Of a stretch of DNA of 64,000 bases, positions 8,409-17,553 are shown one piece after another. Position numbers and translations under genes: made by a program. Numbering within the stretch: the stretch's first letter is position 1; each line of letters begins with the position of its first letter. A model generated the notes under the pieces. That model saw only the letters and a list, made by a program, of their open reading frames with translations, was not told the origin of the DNA and made no database searches. The stretch spans positions 70,289-134,288 of the forward strand of contig CAWDOR010000027.1 of assembly GCA_963804045.1 (NCBI GenBank), in the 5' to 3' direction. This stretch comes from Rhodoblastus sp963804045 (GTDB lineage: Bacteria > Pseudomonadota > Alphaproteobacteria > Rhizobiales > Beijerinckiaceae).

Positions 8409-9953
8409 TCAATAGGCGCGGGCGACGATGATTTCCTCGACCGCCGGCCTGCCGGTAAACACACAGACGCCCGAAGCCTGTCCCTGGCCGACCGGGACAT
8501 TGCGCAAGGTGAGTTTCAGCGCCTTGAGCCGCGTCTCGACCGCCTCCAGTTCCGCGCCGGTCGGACGCGCCCAGGGCGCGCGCACCCAGCCCTTGAAGGC
8601 GGCCTTGGCCTCGTCTTCGCTCGCCGCGCCGAAAAATGCGGCGATGTCCTCGAAAGTTTTGAGGTCGGAGCGGATATTGCCGTCGAGCCGGGCCTTGGCC
8701 TCGTCGAACAGGTTTTTCTGGATTTCGGCGAGCAGGCCGGCGGCTTGCGCCAGAAACTCGGCGCGGCCGAGCGGCTGGGAAATCACCTTGTCGCCGTCGC
8801 GCAACTTGTCGCGGCGGATCAGCGTCACATTGTCGCCGGCCATGTCGCGCGGGCCGACCTCCAGCAAGACAGGCGCGCCGCGCCGCAGCCAGTCCCAACG
8901 CTTGTTGGCCGAGCGGATCGGCTTCTTGTCGAGTTTGACGCGCAAGGGCTGGCCAAAGGCGGAAAGCTGGCGCAATTCCCCTTCAAGCTTGTCGCAATAG
9001 GCCAGAAGCTCGGCGTCCTCAGGCTTTTCGCGCAACATCGGCACGATGACGATCTGCTGCGGCGCGATGCGCGGCGGCAGGCGCAGCCCGTCATCGTCGC
9101 CATGGGTCATGATGACGCCGCCGATCAGCCGGGTGGACACGCCCCAGCTCGTCGTGTGGCAATATTCCAGCTCGCCTGTCGCCGACTGGAAGCGGATGTT
9201 CTGCGCCTTGGCGAAATTCTGGCCGAGATAATGCGAGGTGCCCGCCTGGAGCGCCTTGCCGTCCTGCATCATGGCTTCGATGGAGAAGGTTGAATCCGCG
9301 CCGGGAAAGCGCTCGTTTTCCGGCTTTTCGCCCACCACCACCGGCATGGCGAGCACGTCCTCGGCCAGCTCGCGATAGACTTCGAGCATTTTCAGCGTCT
9401 CTTCCAGCGCATCTTCCCTGGTCGCATGGGCGGTATGGCCCTCCTGCCAGAGAAATTCGGCGGTGCGCAGGAACAGCCGGGTGCGCATTTCCCAGCGCAC
9501 CACATTGGCCCATTGATTGATCAGCACCGGCAGGTCGCGATAGCTGGCGATCCAGCGCCGGAAAGCGTCGCCGATGATGGTCTCCGAGGTCGGGCGCACC
9601 ACCAGCGGCTCCTCCAGCTCGGAGGCGGGATCGACCACCAGCTTGCCATCGACCGCCTTGAGCCGGTGATGGGTGACCACCGCCATCTCCTTGGCGAAGC
9701 CCTCGACGTGGCTGGCTTCCTGGGCGATGAAGCTCAGGGGAATGAACAGCGGAAAATAGCAATTCTCGTGGCCGGTTTCCTTGATGCGCTTGTCGAGCGC
9801 GGCCTGCACCAGCTCCCAGACGCCATAGCCCCAGGGCTTGATGATCATGCAGCCGCGCACCGGCGAGGTTTCCGCCAGATCGGCCTGATCGACCACGGCC
9901 TGATACCATTCGGGGAAATTGTCTTCGCGGGTGACGGAAAGGGCGCGTTTCAT
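8409..9953 (-). CDS. proS: Prolyl-tRNA synthetase, archaeal/eukaryote-like type
   Basis: The 514-residue class II synthetase charges tRNA-Pro. It lacks the bacterial editing insertion and has the archaeal-type layout: motif 2 region VVRWEMRTRLFLRTAEFLWQ, a His/Gly-rich HGDDDGLRLPPRIAP segment leading into the anticodon-binding domain, and a C-terminal extension ending in ARAY. A terminal tyrosine is typical of this ProS type. The length is normal. It stands alone between the pit operon and the divergent thrB. Confidence 0.95.
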   Translation of the reverse strand: MKRALSVTREDNFPEWYQAVVDQADLAETSPVRGCMIIKPWGYGVWELVQAALDKRIKETGHENCYFPLFIPLSFIAQEASHVEGFAKEMAVVTHHRLKAVDGKLVVDPASELEEPLVVRPTSETIIGDAFRRWIASYRDLPVLINQWANVVRWEMRTRLFLRTAEFLWQEGHTAHATREDALEETLKMLEVYRELAEDVLAMPVVVGEKPENERFPGADSTFSIEAMMQDGKALQAGTSHYLGQNFAKAQNIRFQSATGELEYCHTTSWGVSTRLIGGVIMTHGDDDGLRLPPRIAPQQIVIVPMLREKPEDAELLAYCDKLEGELRQLSAFGQPLRVKLDKKPIRSANKRWDWLRRGAPVLLEVGPRDMAGDNVTLIRRDKLRDGDKVISQPLGRAEFLAQAAGLLAEIQKNLFDEAKARLDGNIRSDLKTFEDIAAFFGAASEDEAKAAFKGWVRAPWARPTGAELEAVETRLKALKLTLRNVPVGQGQASGVCVFTGRPAVEEIIVARAY

Positions 9954-10122
9954 GGCAAGACCGATTTTGTGGGGAGCGCGCGACTCTGAAAGCGCGCGCG
10001 GGATTGGCGTCTTAACTGACGGAAAAACGCGCGCAATGCAACGCCGTTTGACGCCCGGGTTTGACGACCATCCCGCGCCGTTCTAACAGGGGAAAAGCGC
10101 GCGGGGGAAAAGAGTTCGGGCC

Positions 10123-11089
10123 ATGGCCGTTTACACCGATGTCACCGACGAGGCGCTTTACGCCTTTCTCGCGGCCTACGATCTCGGCGACCTCCTGTCC
10201 TTCAAGGGCATAGCCGAAGGCGTGGAAAACTCCAATTTCCTGCTGCATTGCGCCAGCGGCTATTACATCCTCACCCTCTACGAAAAGAGGGTGAACCCGG
10301 ACGACCTGCCGTTTTTCATCGGCCTGATGGAGCATCTGGCCGCCAAGGGCCTGTCCTGCCCGCTGCCGGTCAAACGCCGCGACGGCCAGGCGCTGGGGAC
10401 GCTGGCCGGCAAGCCCGCCGCGCTCGTCACCTTTCTCGAGGGCGTCTCGACGCGCAAGCCCAGCGCCGCCCATTGCTTCGAAACCGGCCGCGCCCTGGCG
10501 CAATTGCATCTGGCCGGCGAAGGTTTTGGGCCGCGCCGCGAAAACGGCCTGACGCTGGCCCATTGGCCCGCCCTGTTCGAGGCCTCGCGCGCCGGCGCCG
10601 ACGCGGTCGCGCCGGGACTGGCGGAGGAAATCGCGCGCGAACTGGCCGATCTCGCGCGTCTCTGGCCGCAAGACCTGCCGCGGGGCGTGATCCACGCCGA
10701 TCTCTTCCCCGACAATGTCTTTTTCATCGGCGAGAAACTGTCGGGGCTGATCGACTTTTATTTCGCCTGCAACGATTCGCTGGCCTACGATCTGGCGATC
10801 TGCCTCAACGCCTGGTGTTTCGAGCCGGATTTCGCCTTCAACGCCACCAAGGGCCGGGCGCTGCTGCAAGGCTATCGCAGCCTGCGCCCGCTCGACGGCG
10901 CGGAGGTCGCGGCCTTGCCGGCGCTGGCGCGCGGCGCCGCCATGCGCTTCCTGCTCACAAGGCTCTACGACTGGCTCAATGTGCCGCCCGGCGCCCTGGT
11001 GCGCCCCGAAGAATCCGCTGGAATATCTGGCCAAACTGCGCTTCCACCGCACCATCGGCGCCGCCGGCGAATATGGGTGGAGCGCGTGA
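10123..11089 (+). CDS. thrB: Homoserine kinase (frameshifted near the 3' end)
   Basis: The protein phosphorylates homoserine in threonine synthesis and belongs to the APH-fold ThrB of alphaproteobacteria. The kinase loop VIHADLFPDNVFF and LIDFYFA motifs are present. Up to about 11,008 the frame is good. Then one extra base shifts it so that it runs into rnhA. Shifting at this point restores the expected C-terminus KNPLEYLAKLRFHRTIGA and a stop at 11,087-11,089 that overlaps the rnhA start (GTGA). The repaired length (321 residues) is normal. A sequencing error is likelier than a real ThrB-RnhA fusion. Confidence 0.88.
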
Positions 11090-11526
11090 CCCAAAAGCGT
11101 GTCGCCATCTGGACCGATGGCGCCTGTTCCGGCAATCCCGGCCCCGGCGGCTGGGGGGCGATCCTCACCTTCAATGGCGTGGAAAAGGAGCTTTGCGGCG
11201 GCGAGACCGCCACCACCAACAATCGCATGGAGCTGCTCGCCGCCATTTCGGCGCTGGAGGCGCTGACCCGGCCCTGCGCCATAGATCTGCACACGGATTC
11301 GCAATATGTGCGCCAGGGCGTCACCGCCTGGATGCACAATTGGAAGCGCAATGGCTGGCGCACCGCCGACAGGAAGCCGGTGAAAAACGACGATCTGTGG
11401 AAGCGGCTGGACGAGGCCAGCGCGCGCCACGAGGTCGCCTGGCACTGGGTCAAGGGCCATGCCGGCGATCCCATGAACGAGCGCGCCGACGCTTTGGCGC
11501 GCAGGGGCATGGCGCCGTTTAAATAG
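11086..11526 (+). CDS. rnhA: Ribonuclease HI
   Basis: The 146-residue enzyme cleaves RNA in RNA:DNA hybrids. The conserved acidic residues are visible: D in WTDGACSGNPGPGGWG, E in NNRMELLAA, D in HTDSQYVRQG, and the final D after NERADALA. WVKGHAGDPMNERAD matches the His-loop. It starts with GTG, which overlaps the thrB stop; thrB-rnhA is a common alphaproteobacterial pair. Length agrees with the family. Confidence 0.96.
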   Translation: MTQKRVAIWTDGACSGNPGPGGWGAILTFNGVEKELCGGETATTNNRMELLAAISALEALTRPCAIDLHTDSQYVRQGVTAWMHNWKRNGWRTADRKPVKNDDLWKRLDEASARHEVAWHWVKGHAGDPMNERADALARRGMAPFK

Positions 11527-11638
11527 CGCCGCGCCCCGGAAAAGCCCGATTTTTAAGTTTCTTGCTAGGCGACCGCCCCATAAGCTATGAAAATGCCGTT
11601 TCGCGCCCGGCGCGAAAAAGTCCAGAGACGGAACACCC

Positions 11639-12082
11639 ATGACCTCGCTGAATTTCGCCCCGTTGCGCCTGCTCGCTTTCGCCGTTTTCGGCCTGGTCCT
11701 GCTGGGCGCAGCCCCGGCGGCGCGGGCGCAGAGCTGCAACGAGGATCTCGGCAAACTGGGCGAACAGCGCAACGCCGAGATCAAGAAGCTCAACGACATC
11801 TCCAAGTCGCATGGCGGCAAGCTCGACCCGATCGCCGCCTGCCCGGTGCTGCAGAAGCTGAAATCGGTGGAGGCGTCGATGTCGGCCTATATGGTCAAGA
11901 ACAAGGACTGGTGCAATCTGCCCGAGGAGCTGGTCAATAATTTCCACAACGCCAGCGGCCGCACCGCCACCATGGCCGGCCAGGCCTGCGCGCTGGCGGT
12001 CAAGGCCAAGCAGATGCAGCAGCAGGGCGGCATGGCCGGCCCGGCCATGCCGGCGGTGAAATTGCCCGCCGGTCCCCTTTGA
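11639..12082 (+). CDS. Exported conserved hypothetical protein
   Basis: This 147-residue protein has a signal peptide (hydrophobic residues 8-25, cleavage after ARA before QSCNED). The mature domain has four cysteines (C33, C67, C91, C113 approximately) in a helical, Lys-rich context, suggesting two disulphides in the periplasm. The C-terminus is Gln/Gly/Pro-rich. I recognise no family with certainty. It lies 49 nt before ubiA and could share its transcript. Confidence 0.7.
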   Translation: MTSLNFAPLRLLAFAVFGLVLLGAAPAARAQSCNEDLGKLGEQRNAEIKKLNDISKSHGGKLDPIAACPVLQKLKSVEASMSAYMVKNKDWCNLPEELVNNFHNASGRTATMAGQACALAVKAKQMQQQGGMAGPAMPAVKLPAGPL

Positions 12083-12131
12083 GCCTGGCTTTGAGCATCC
12101 CTGTGAGCATCCCTTCGGGCCTGCCGCGCCC

Positions 12132-13061
12132 ATGACCGGCGCCGTCCTCCTGCCCGATTCCAGCGGAAGCGGTTTCTGGAGCCGCCTGCCCGCCGCCTGG
12201 CTGCCCTATGTGCAGCTTGCCCGGCTCGACCGCCCCGCCGGCTGGCAATTGCTGCTCGCCCCCTGCCTGTCGGGCGCCGAACTCGCCGCGATCCGCCATG
12301 GCGAGGCCCCGCATTTCGGCCTTCTGATCCTTTTTACCCTGGGCGCCATCGCCATGCGCGGCGCCGGCTCGACCTTCAACGATCTTGTCGACCGCGACAT
12401 TGACGCCAAGGTCGAGCGCACCCGCGGCCGCCCCCTGCCCTCCGGCCGGGTGTCGGTTTGGGGCGCGAGCCTGTTTCTCGCGGCGCAATGTCTGGTCGGC
12501 CTTGGCGTGCTGCTGGCCTTGAGTCCTTTCGCCATCCTGGTCGGTCTGGCCGCGCTGATCCCGGTCGCCATCTATCCCTTCATGAAGCGCGTCACCTCCT
12601 GGCCGCAGGCGGTGCTCGGCCTGGCCTTCTCCTGGGGCGCGCTGATCGGCTGGGCCGCCGTGGCGGGACGCATCGAGGCGCCCTCCCTGTGGCTCTACGC
12701 CGGCTGCATCCTCTGGACCATCGGCTATGACACGATTTACGCCGTCCAGGACCGCAAGGACGACGTCTCCGCCGGCGTGCGCTCGACGGCGCTGCTGTTT
12801 GGCGACCATCTGGCGCTGGCGGTGGCCGGACTCTATTGCGGCGCTGTGATCTTGAGCGAAGTGGCGCTGGTCGCGGCCGGCGCCGGCCTTGTCGGGCAAT
12901 TGGGCCTGCTGGCTTTCGCCCTGCATCTGCTCTGGCAATTGCGCCGGCTGGGAAACGCCGACGAGAAGCTGGCGCTCAAATTGTTCCGCTCCAACGGCCT
13001 CGCCGGCTTTCTGCTGGCCGCCGGGCTGTTGGCCGAGACGATGCTGTCCAGCCTGCCTTGA
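12132..13061 (+). CDS. ubiA: 4-hydroxybenzoate polyprenyltransferase
   Basis: The 309-residue integral membrane prenyltransferase attaches the isoprenoid chain to 4-hydroxybenzoate in ubiquinone synthesis. The two Asp-rich Mg-diphosphate motifs are present: NDLVDRDIDAKVERTRGRPL and YDTIYAVQDRKDD. RLDRPAGWQLLL near the N-terminus and eight to nine hydrophobic helices fit the family. It converges with the DUF6101 gene, with 4 bp between the stops. Confidence 0.95.
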   Translation: MTGAVLLPDSSGSGFWSRLPAAWLPYVQLARLDRPAGWQLLLAPCLSGAELAAIRHGEAPHFGLLILFTLGAIAMRGAGSTFNDLVDRDIDAKVERTRGRPLPSGRVSVWGASLFLAAQCLVGLGVLLALSPFAILVGLAALIPVAIYPFMKRVTSWPQAVLGLAFSWGALIGWAAVAGRIEAPSLWLYAGCILWTIGYDTIYAVQDRKDDVSAGVRSTALLFGDHLALAVAGLYCGAVILSEVALVAAGAGLVGQLGLLAFALHLLWQLRRLGNADEKLALKLFRSNGLAGFLLAAGLLAETMLSSLP

Positions 13062-13065
13062 GCGG

Positions 13066-13587
13066 TCACTCGTAGCAGATGATCTCGCGCTCGTCGCTGT
13101 GGACGGCGTAGACCCGGCCCTTGGGCCCGCCCTTGCGGCGCGCCGAGATGCGCGAGCGGCGGTTTTTCAGCGGCCAGGCGCGGCGGCGCGGCTGGGGCGC
13201 GCCGAGCACCAGGGCGCCCAGGCGACCGTCCAGCGCGACAAAACCCTCGTCGCAGCCCTGGGCGAGGCGCGGCAGGTGGAAATATTTGGCCCAGCCGCGC
13301 CATTCGCGGGCGACATCCTCGGCGTCGGGCGATTCCGCCAGGGTCACGCTCAGGTCGGGATCGGCGTGATCCAGCGCCACGCGATAGAAAGTTCCACGCG
13401 CGCCTTCGACCACCGCTAGCGACACGCCGCGAAAGCTGCGCACCGGCAAAGCCAGTTTCATGCGCACGCCGCCCAGGCTGCGGTCGATGGCGACCGTGTC
13501 GGCCCCCAGAAGAATTTGGCGCTGGCCGCCGTCGGCGCGCGGGTCGGCGGCGACCATGCGGGCGGAAGTGGAGGCGAGGAAGGACAT
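13066..13587 (-). CDS. DUF6101-like conserved protein
   Basis: This 173-residue soluble protein has no signal peptide or membrane segment. It begins MSFLASTSARMVAADPRADG and ends in a basic stretch (PRRRAWPLKNRRSRISARRKG) followed by RVYAVHSDEREIICYE. I associate this pattern with an uncharacterised alphaproteobacterial family (DUF6101, from memory). The start at 13,587 was chosen because upstream frame extension lacks a ribosome-binding site. Function unknown. Confidence 0.7.
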   Translation of the reverse strand: MSFLASTSARMVAADPRADGGQRQILLGADTVAIDRSLGGVRMKLALPVRSFRGVSLAVVEGARGTFYRVALDHADPDLSVTLAESPDAEDVAREWRGWAKYFHLPRLAQGCDEGFVALDGRLGALVLGAPQPRRRAWPLKNRRSRISARRKGGPKGRVYAVHSDEREIICYE

Positions 13588-13771
13588 GACGGGCTCCGAG
13601 GCGTTTTTCGGTTCTGCCTCACCCTGCCCGCCGACCTCCTCGCCCCCGCTGAAAAAAATAGCGCGCATTTTAGCGAAATGCGGCGCATGCGCGCCACGGC
13701 GAAGGCCCGGCAAAAAAAATGCGGAAAATTGTCGGCAATTCCGCAACAAGGCCGAAATCTCTTGCGCCGGC

Positions 13772-14632
13772 ATGACCTCGCGCCTACAGGGGAACATCCA
13801 CCCAGAGACGAACCGAACCTTGGCCAGCCCCCTCGATCCCGCCGCTCTGGCGCCGCGCGTCGAAAAAATCCTCCGCGAAGCCGGCGGGATCGCGCTGGAC
13901 TATTTCCGTCATGGCGAGACCACCCGCGCCGAGATTCGCCACAAGGGCGGCGGCTCGCCGGTCACCGAGGCCGATCTCGCCATCGACCGTTTTCTGGGCG
14001 AAAAACTCCCCGCCCTGGCGCCGGGCCTCGGCTGGCTGTCGGAGGAGACCGCCGATTCTCCCGACAGGCTGGCGCGCGAATCGCTATTCATCGTCGATCC
14101 CATCGACGGCACCCGGGGCTTCGCCGCCGGCGACCCCTGTTTCGCCATTTGCGCGGCCGTGGTGACCCATGGGCGCCCCGTGCTCGGCGTGATTTACGCC
14201 CCGGCGCTCGATGAGACTTTCGTTGCAACGCTGGGCGGCGGCGCCGCCCGCAATGGTGAGCCCATCCGGGTCTCGGAGCGCGCCGAACTCGCCGGCGCCT
14301 CGCTGGCCGCGCCGGAAAAACTCGCCGCCGATCTCAGGCTTTCCGGGCTGAAATTCGTGTTGAAGCCGCGTCTGCCGTCGCTGGCCATGCGGCTGCTGCG
14401 CGTCGCCGAGGGCGGCTTCGATCTCGCTTTGGCGCGCAAGAACTCCTGCGACTGGGATATTGCCGCCGCCGATCTGATCCTGCATGAAGCCGGGGGCGTT
14501 CTCAGCGATTTCGACGGGAGGACGCCGGTCTATAATGGCGCCGACCCTGTTCATCCCGCTCTGGCCGCCGGTCCGCCCGGCCTGCAGCGCGCGTTGATCG
14601 CGATCGCGCGGGGAGAAAAACGTCCGGTTTAA
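13772..14632 (+). CDS. cysQ: 3'(2'),5'-bisphosphate nucleotidase / inositol-monophosphatase family
   Basis: This protein of the Mg-dependent IMPase/CysQ superfamily removes the 3'-phosphate from PAP or similar substrates. The metal-binding motifs are all visible: E in SEETAD, DPIDGTRGF, and CDWDIAAADLILHEAGG. The ATG at 13,772 gives 286 residues. A TTG at 13,820 would give a shorter protein starting ASPLDPAALAPRVEKIL, which fits the family length better, so the start is uncertain. It precedes a DUF4170-waaA-lpxK run. CysQ versus inositol phosphatase cannot be settled by eye. Confidence 0.85.
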   Translation: MTSRLQGNIHPETNRTLASPLDPAALAPRVEKILREAGGIALDYFRHGETTRAEIRHKGGGSPVTEADLAIDRFLGEKLPALAPGLGWLSEETADSPDRLARESLFIVDPIDGTRGFAAGDPCFAICAAVVTHGRPVLGVIYAPALDETFVATLGGGAARNGEPIRVSERAELAGASLAAPEKLAADLRLSGLKFVLKPRLPSLAMRLLRVAEGGFDLALARKNSCDWDIAAADLILHEAGGVLSDFDGRTPVYNGADPVHPALAAGPPGLQRALIAIARGEKRPV

Positions 14633-14658
14633 ACCGATCTGGAATGGAAGGACACCGC

Positions 14659-14895
14659 ATGTCTCATGAAGTCGAACCCAAGCAGCTGCTGCATCTGGTC
14701 TTCGGCGGCGAATTGAAGGATATCGCCACCACCGATTTCAAGGATCTGAGCAAGCTCGACCTGGTCGGCATGTATCCGGATTTCGCCAGCGCCAAAGTGG
14801 CCTGGAAGTCCAAGGCGCAATCGACCGTGGACAATGCGCAGATGCGCTATTTCATCGTCCACCTGCATCGCGTGCTCGATCCGTCGGAGAGCTGA
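14659..14895 (+). CDS. DUF4170 family protein
   Basis: This 78-residue acidic protein (MSHEVEPKQLLHLVFGGEL ... MRYFIVHLHRVLDPSES) matches DUF4170, a small alphaproteobacterial family regularly encoded just before the Kdo transferase gene, as here. Its function is unknown. The start follows a GGAAGGA ribosome-binding site. Confidence 0.85.
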   Translation: MSHEVEPKQLLHLVFGGELKDIATTDFKDLSKLDLVGMYPDFASAKVAWKSKAQSTVDNAQMRYFIVHLHRVLDPSES

Positions 14896-15044
14896 CAAAA
14901 ACTTTCGGATCTGAATAATTTTTCGCCATGACCGACGGTTAGGCGGCGCCAACGCGCTCGCCTTTCGTCGGCTTTTGCGCTATCAGAGCGCCTCGTTTGA
15001 CGGCGCCAGCGCGCCAGAGCGCGAAAGAAGCGAGAATAACCCGA

Positions 15045-16331
15045 ATGGGAACCGAGGCTTTTCTGCCGGTCTATCGCGCCGCCGCCCGTGGGTTCACGCC
15101 ATTCAGCGGCCTGTTCCTGTGGCGGCGGGCGCGAAAAGGCAAGGAAGATCCCAACAGGCTGAACGAGCGGCGCGGCCGGGCCGGATTCGACCGCCCCGAG
15201 GGCCGTCTCGCCTGGCTGCATGGCGCCAGCGTCGGCGAGGGCCTGGCCTTGCTGCCCTTGGTGGAGAAGCTGATCGCCCGGGGCTTCCAGGTGCTGGTGA
15301 CCACGGGCACGGTGACTTCGGCGCGGATTCTGGCGCAGCGCCTGCCCTCGGGCGCCTTTCATCAATTCGCCGCGCTCGACGCCCCGCGCTTTGTCGAACG
15401 CTTTCTCGACCATTGGCGGCCCGACCTGTTCCTGCTGGCGGAATTGGAGATCTGGCCGAACATGCTCTGCGCCGTCCATGCGCGCAAAATTCCCATCGCC
15501 CTGGTCAATGCGCGCATGTCGCCGCGCTCCTTCGCCCGCTGGGGCCACGCCGCCGGCTTCATCGCCGCCCTGCTCGGCCGCATCGACATCTGCCTGGCGC
15601 AGAGCGAGGACGACGCCGAGCGGCTGCTGCAACTGGGCGCGCCGCGCGTCCACGCCACCGGCAATCTCAAATATGACGTCGAGGCGCCGCCGGCCGATCC
15701 CGCTCGGCTGGAGGCGCTGGCGCGACAGATCGGCCCCCGCCCGATCTGGATCGCCGCCTCGACCCACGCCGGCGAGGAGGCGCTGGCGCTGCTCGCCCAC
15801 AAGGCGCTGCTCAAGCAATATCCCGGCCTGCTCACCATCATCGTGCCGCGCCACGCCCATCGCGGCGACGAGATCGCCAATCTGGCGCGCGGCGCCGGAC
15901 TGAACGCGGCGCAACGCGGCAAGGATGAGCCGGTCACGCGCGACACGCAGGTCTATATTGGCGACACCATGGGCGAAATGGGCCTGTTCTTCCGGCTCTC
16001 CAGCGTGATTTTCATGGGCAAGTCGCTGGCCGGCGCCGGCGGCCAGAACCCGATCGAGCCCGGCAAGCTCGGCTCGGCCATTCTCCACGGCCCGCATGTC
16101 GGCAATTTCGTCGATGTCTATGCAGCGCTCGACGCCTGCGGCGGCGCGCTGCAAGTCGCCGACGCCGAGGCGCTGGCGCGGACGCTGGCCGCGCTGTTCA
16201 GCGATCCCGCCCTGCTGCGCCGCACGGCGAAAGCCTCGCGCGCCTGCGTCGCCGAACTGGGCGGCGCCTCGGACCGGGTGATGCGGGCGCTGGAGCCCTA
16301 TGTCGCGACCATGCTGGTCTGCGGCCAGTAA
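15045..16331 (+). CDS. waaA: 3-deoxy-D-manno-octulosonic acid transferase
   Basis: The 428-residue glycosyltransferase adds Kdo to lipid IVA on the inner face of the cytoplasmic membrane. The GASVGEGLALLPLVEKL motif, the LAELEIWPNML segment, and the C-terminal GGQNPIEPGKLGSAILHGPHVGNF motif are those of WaaA/KdtA. The start MGTEAFLPVYRAAARG was chosen; a TTG 48 nt upstream is in frame but lacks support. It is followed by lpxK in a lipid A gene run. Confidence 0.95.
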   Translation: MGTEAFLPVYRAAARGFTPFSGLFLWRRARKGKEDPNRLNERRGRAGFDRPEGRLAWLHGASVGEGLALLPLVEKLIARGFQVLVTTGTVTSARILAQRLPSGAFHQFAALDAPRFVERFLDHWRPDLFLLAELEIWPNMLCAVHARKIPIALVNARMSPRSFARWGHAAGFIAALLGRIDICLAQSEDDAERLLQLGAPRVHATGNLKYDVEAPPADPARLEALARQIGPRPIWIAASTHAGEEALALLAHKALLKQYPGLLTIIVPRHAHRGDEIANLARGAGLNAAQRGKDEPVTRDTQVYIGDTMGEMGLFFRLSSVIFMGKSLAGAGGQNPIEPGKLGSAILHGPHVGNFVDVYAALDACGGALQVADAEALARTLAALFSDPALLRRTAKASRACVAELGGASDRVMRALEPYVATMLVCGQ

Positions 16332-16400
16332 TTTTTCCGCGCTCTCTGGCCATGCGCCCGCCACCGGTTTAAGCTTCCGCCTCAACACGGCGAGGAAGCC

Positions 16401-17456
16401 ATGCGCGCGCCAAATTTCTGGTGGACGGTCCAACCCTCCTGGCTCGAACGTCTGATCCGGGGCGCGCTCAACCCCCTGGCCGCCGTTTATGGCCGGCTGT
16501 CGGTGCGGCGCATGGCGCGCGGCGGCGCCAGGGTCAATGCGCCGGTGATCTGCATCGGCAATTATGTCGCCGGCGGCGCCGGCAAGACCCCCACCGCGCT
16601 CTCCGTCGCCCGCTGGCTGAAACGCGCCGGCGAGACCCCGGCTTTTCTCACGCGCGGTTATGGCGGGGCTCTGTCCGCCGATGGCGGCGCCCATCTGGTC
16701 GACCGCCGCCGCCATGGCGCCGCCGAGACCGGCGACGAGCCATTGCTGCTGGCCCGCGTCGCCAATACCGTGGTGGCGCGCGACCGGCCGAGCGGCGCGC
16801 TGCTGGCGCTGGCCGGCGGCGCCAGCCTGATCGTCATGGACGACGGCTTGCAAAACCCCAGCCTTTCCCGCGATTTCACCCTGGCCGTGGTCGATGGCGG
16901 CGTCGGCTTCGGCAATGGCCTGCTGATCCCCGCCGGCCCGTTGCGCGCGCCGCTGCCGGCGCAATTGGCGCGCACCGACGCCGGGCTGGTGATCGGCGAG
17001 GGCGAGGCCGGGCAAAGGGCCGAGGCGATCCTGCGCGAGGCCGGCAAGCCGGTGTTTCACGGCCGTCTCGCCCCGGACGCCCACGCGGCGCTGAAAATGC
17101 TCGGGGCGCGGGTGGTGGCCTTCGCCGGCATAGGCCGGCCCGGCAAATTCTTCGAATCGCTGGAGGCCTGCGGCGCGAAGATCGTCGCCCGCTACGCCTT
17201 TGGCGACCATCATCCCTACCGGGCGACGGAGGTCGCCGCCATGCAGCGCCAGGCCTCGGCGCTCGACGCGCTGCTGGTGACAACCGAAAAGGACATGGTC
17301 AAGATCGCGCCGCTGCTGCCCAGCCTGTGGCAGAACCTGCCGCAGCCCGAGGCGCTGCCGGTGACCCTGGTGGTCGATGAGGCGGAGGCGCTGCAAAAGC
17401 TGCTGTTCGAGGCCGTGGCGGCGGCCAGGGGCGGCGGCGCCGCGCGGCGCGTCTGA
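16401..17456 (+). CDS. lpxK: Tetraacyldisaccharide 4'-kinase
   Basis: The 351-residue kinase phosphorylates the lipid A disaccharide at the 4' position. The P-loop is GGAGKTPTALSVARWL, preceded by the membrane-associated N-terminal helix. MDDGLQNPSLSRDF and TTEKDMVKI motifs agree with LpxK. It lies 69 nt after waaA, consistent with a shared transcript. Confidence 0.95.
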   Translation: MRAPNFWWTVQPSWLERLIRGALNPLAAVYGRLSVRRMARGGARVNAPVICIGNYVAGGAGKTPTALSVARWLKRAGETPAFLTRGYGGALSADGGAHLVDRRRHGAAETGDEPLLLARVANTVVARDRPSGALLALAGGASLIVMDDGLQNPSLSRDFTLAVVDGGVGFGNGLLIPAGPLRAPLPAQLARTDAGLVIGEGEAGQRAEAILREAGKPVFHGRLAPDAHAALKMLGARVVAFAGIGRPGKFFESLEACGAKIVARYAFGDHHPYRATEVAAMQRQASALDALLVTTEKDMVKIAPLLPSLWQNLPQPEALPVTLVVDEAEALQKLLFEAVAAARGGGAARRV

Positions 17457-17553
17457 AACCGCCTCGGCGGCGCTTTTCCCCAGGAATCTGGCGCAAACGC
17501 CTTGATTCCGCCGCGCGCATGCCGCCTTGTTCCCTATCGGAACAGCAAAAGCC

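Noticed and set aside
10123..11526. A natural ThrB-RNase HI fusion protein
   Set aside because: The expected ThrB C-terminus is readable one base out of frame and its stop overlaps the rnhA GTG, so a frameshift explains the fusion better.
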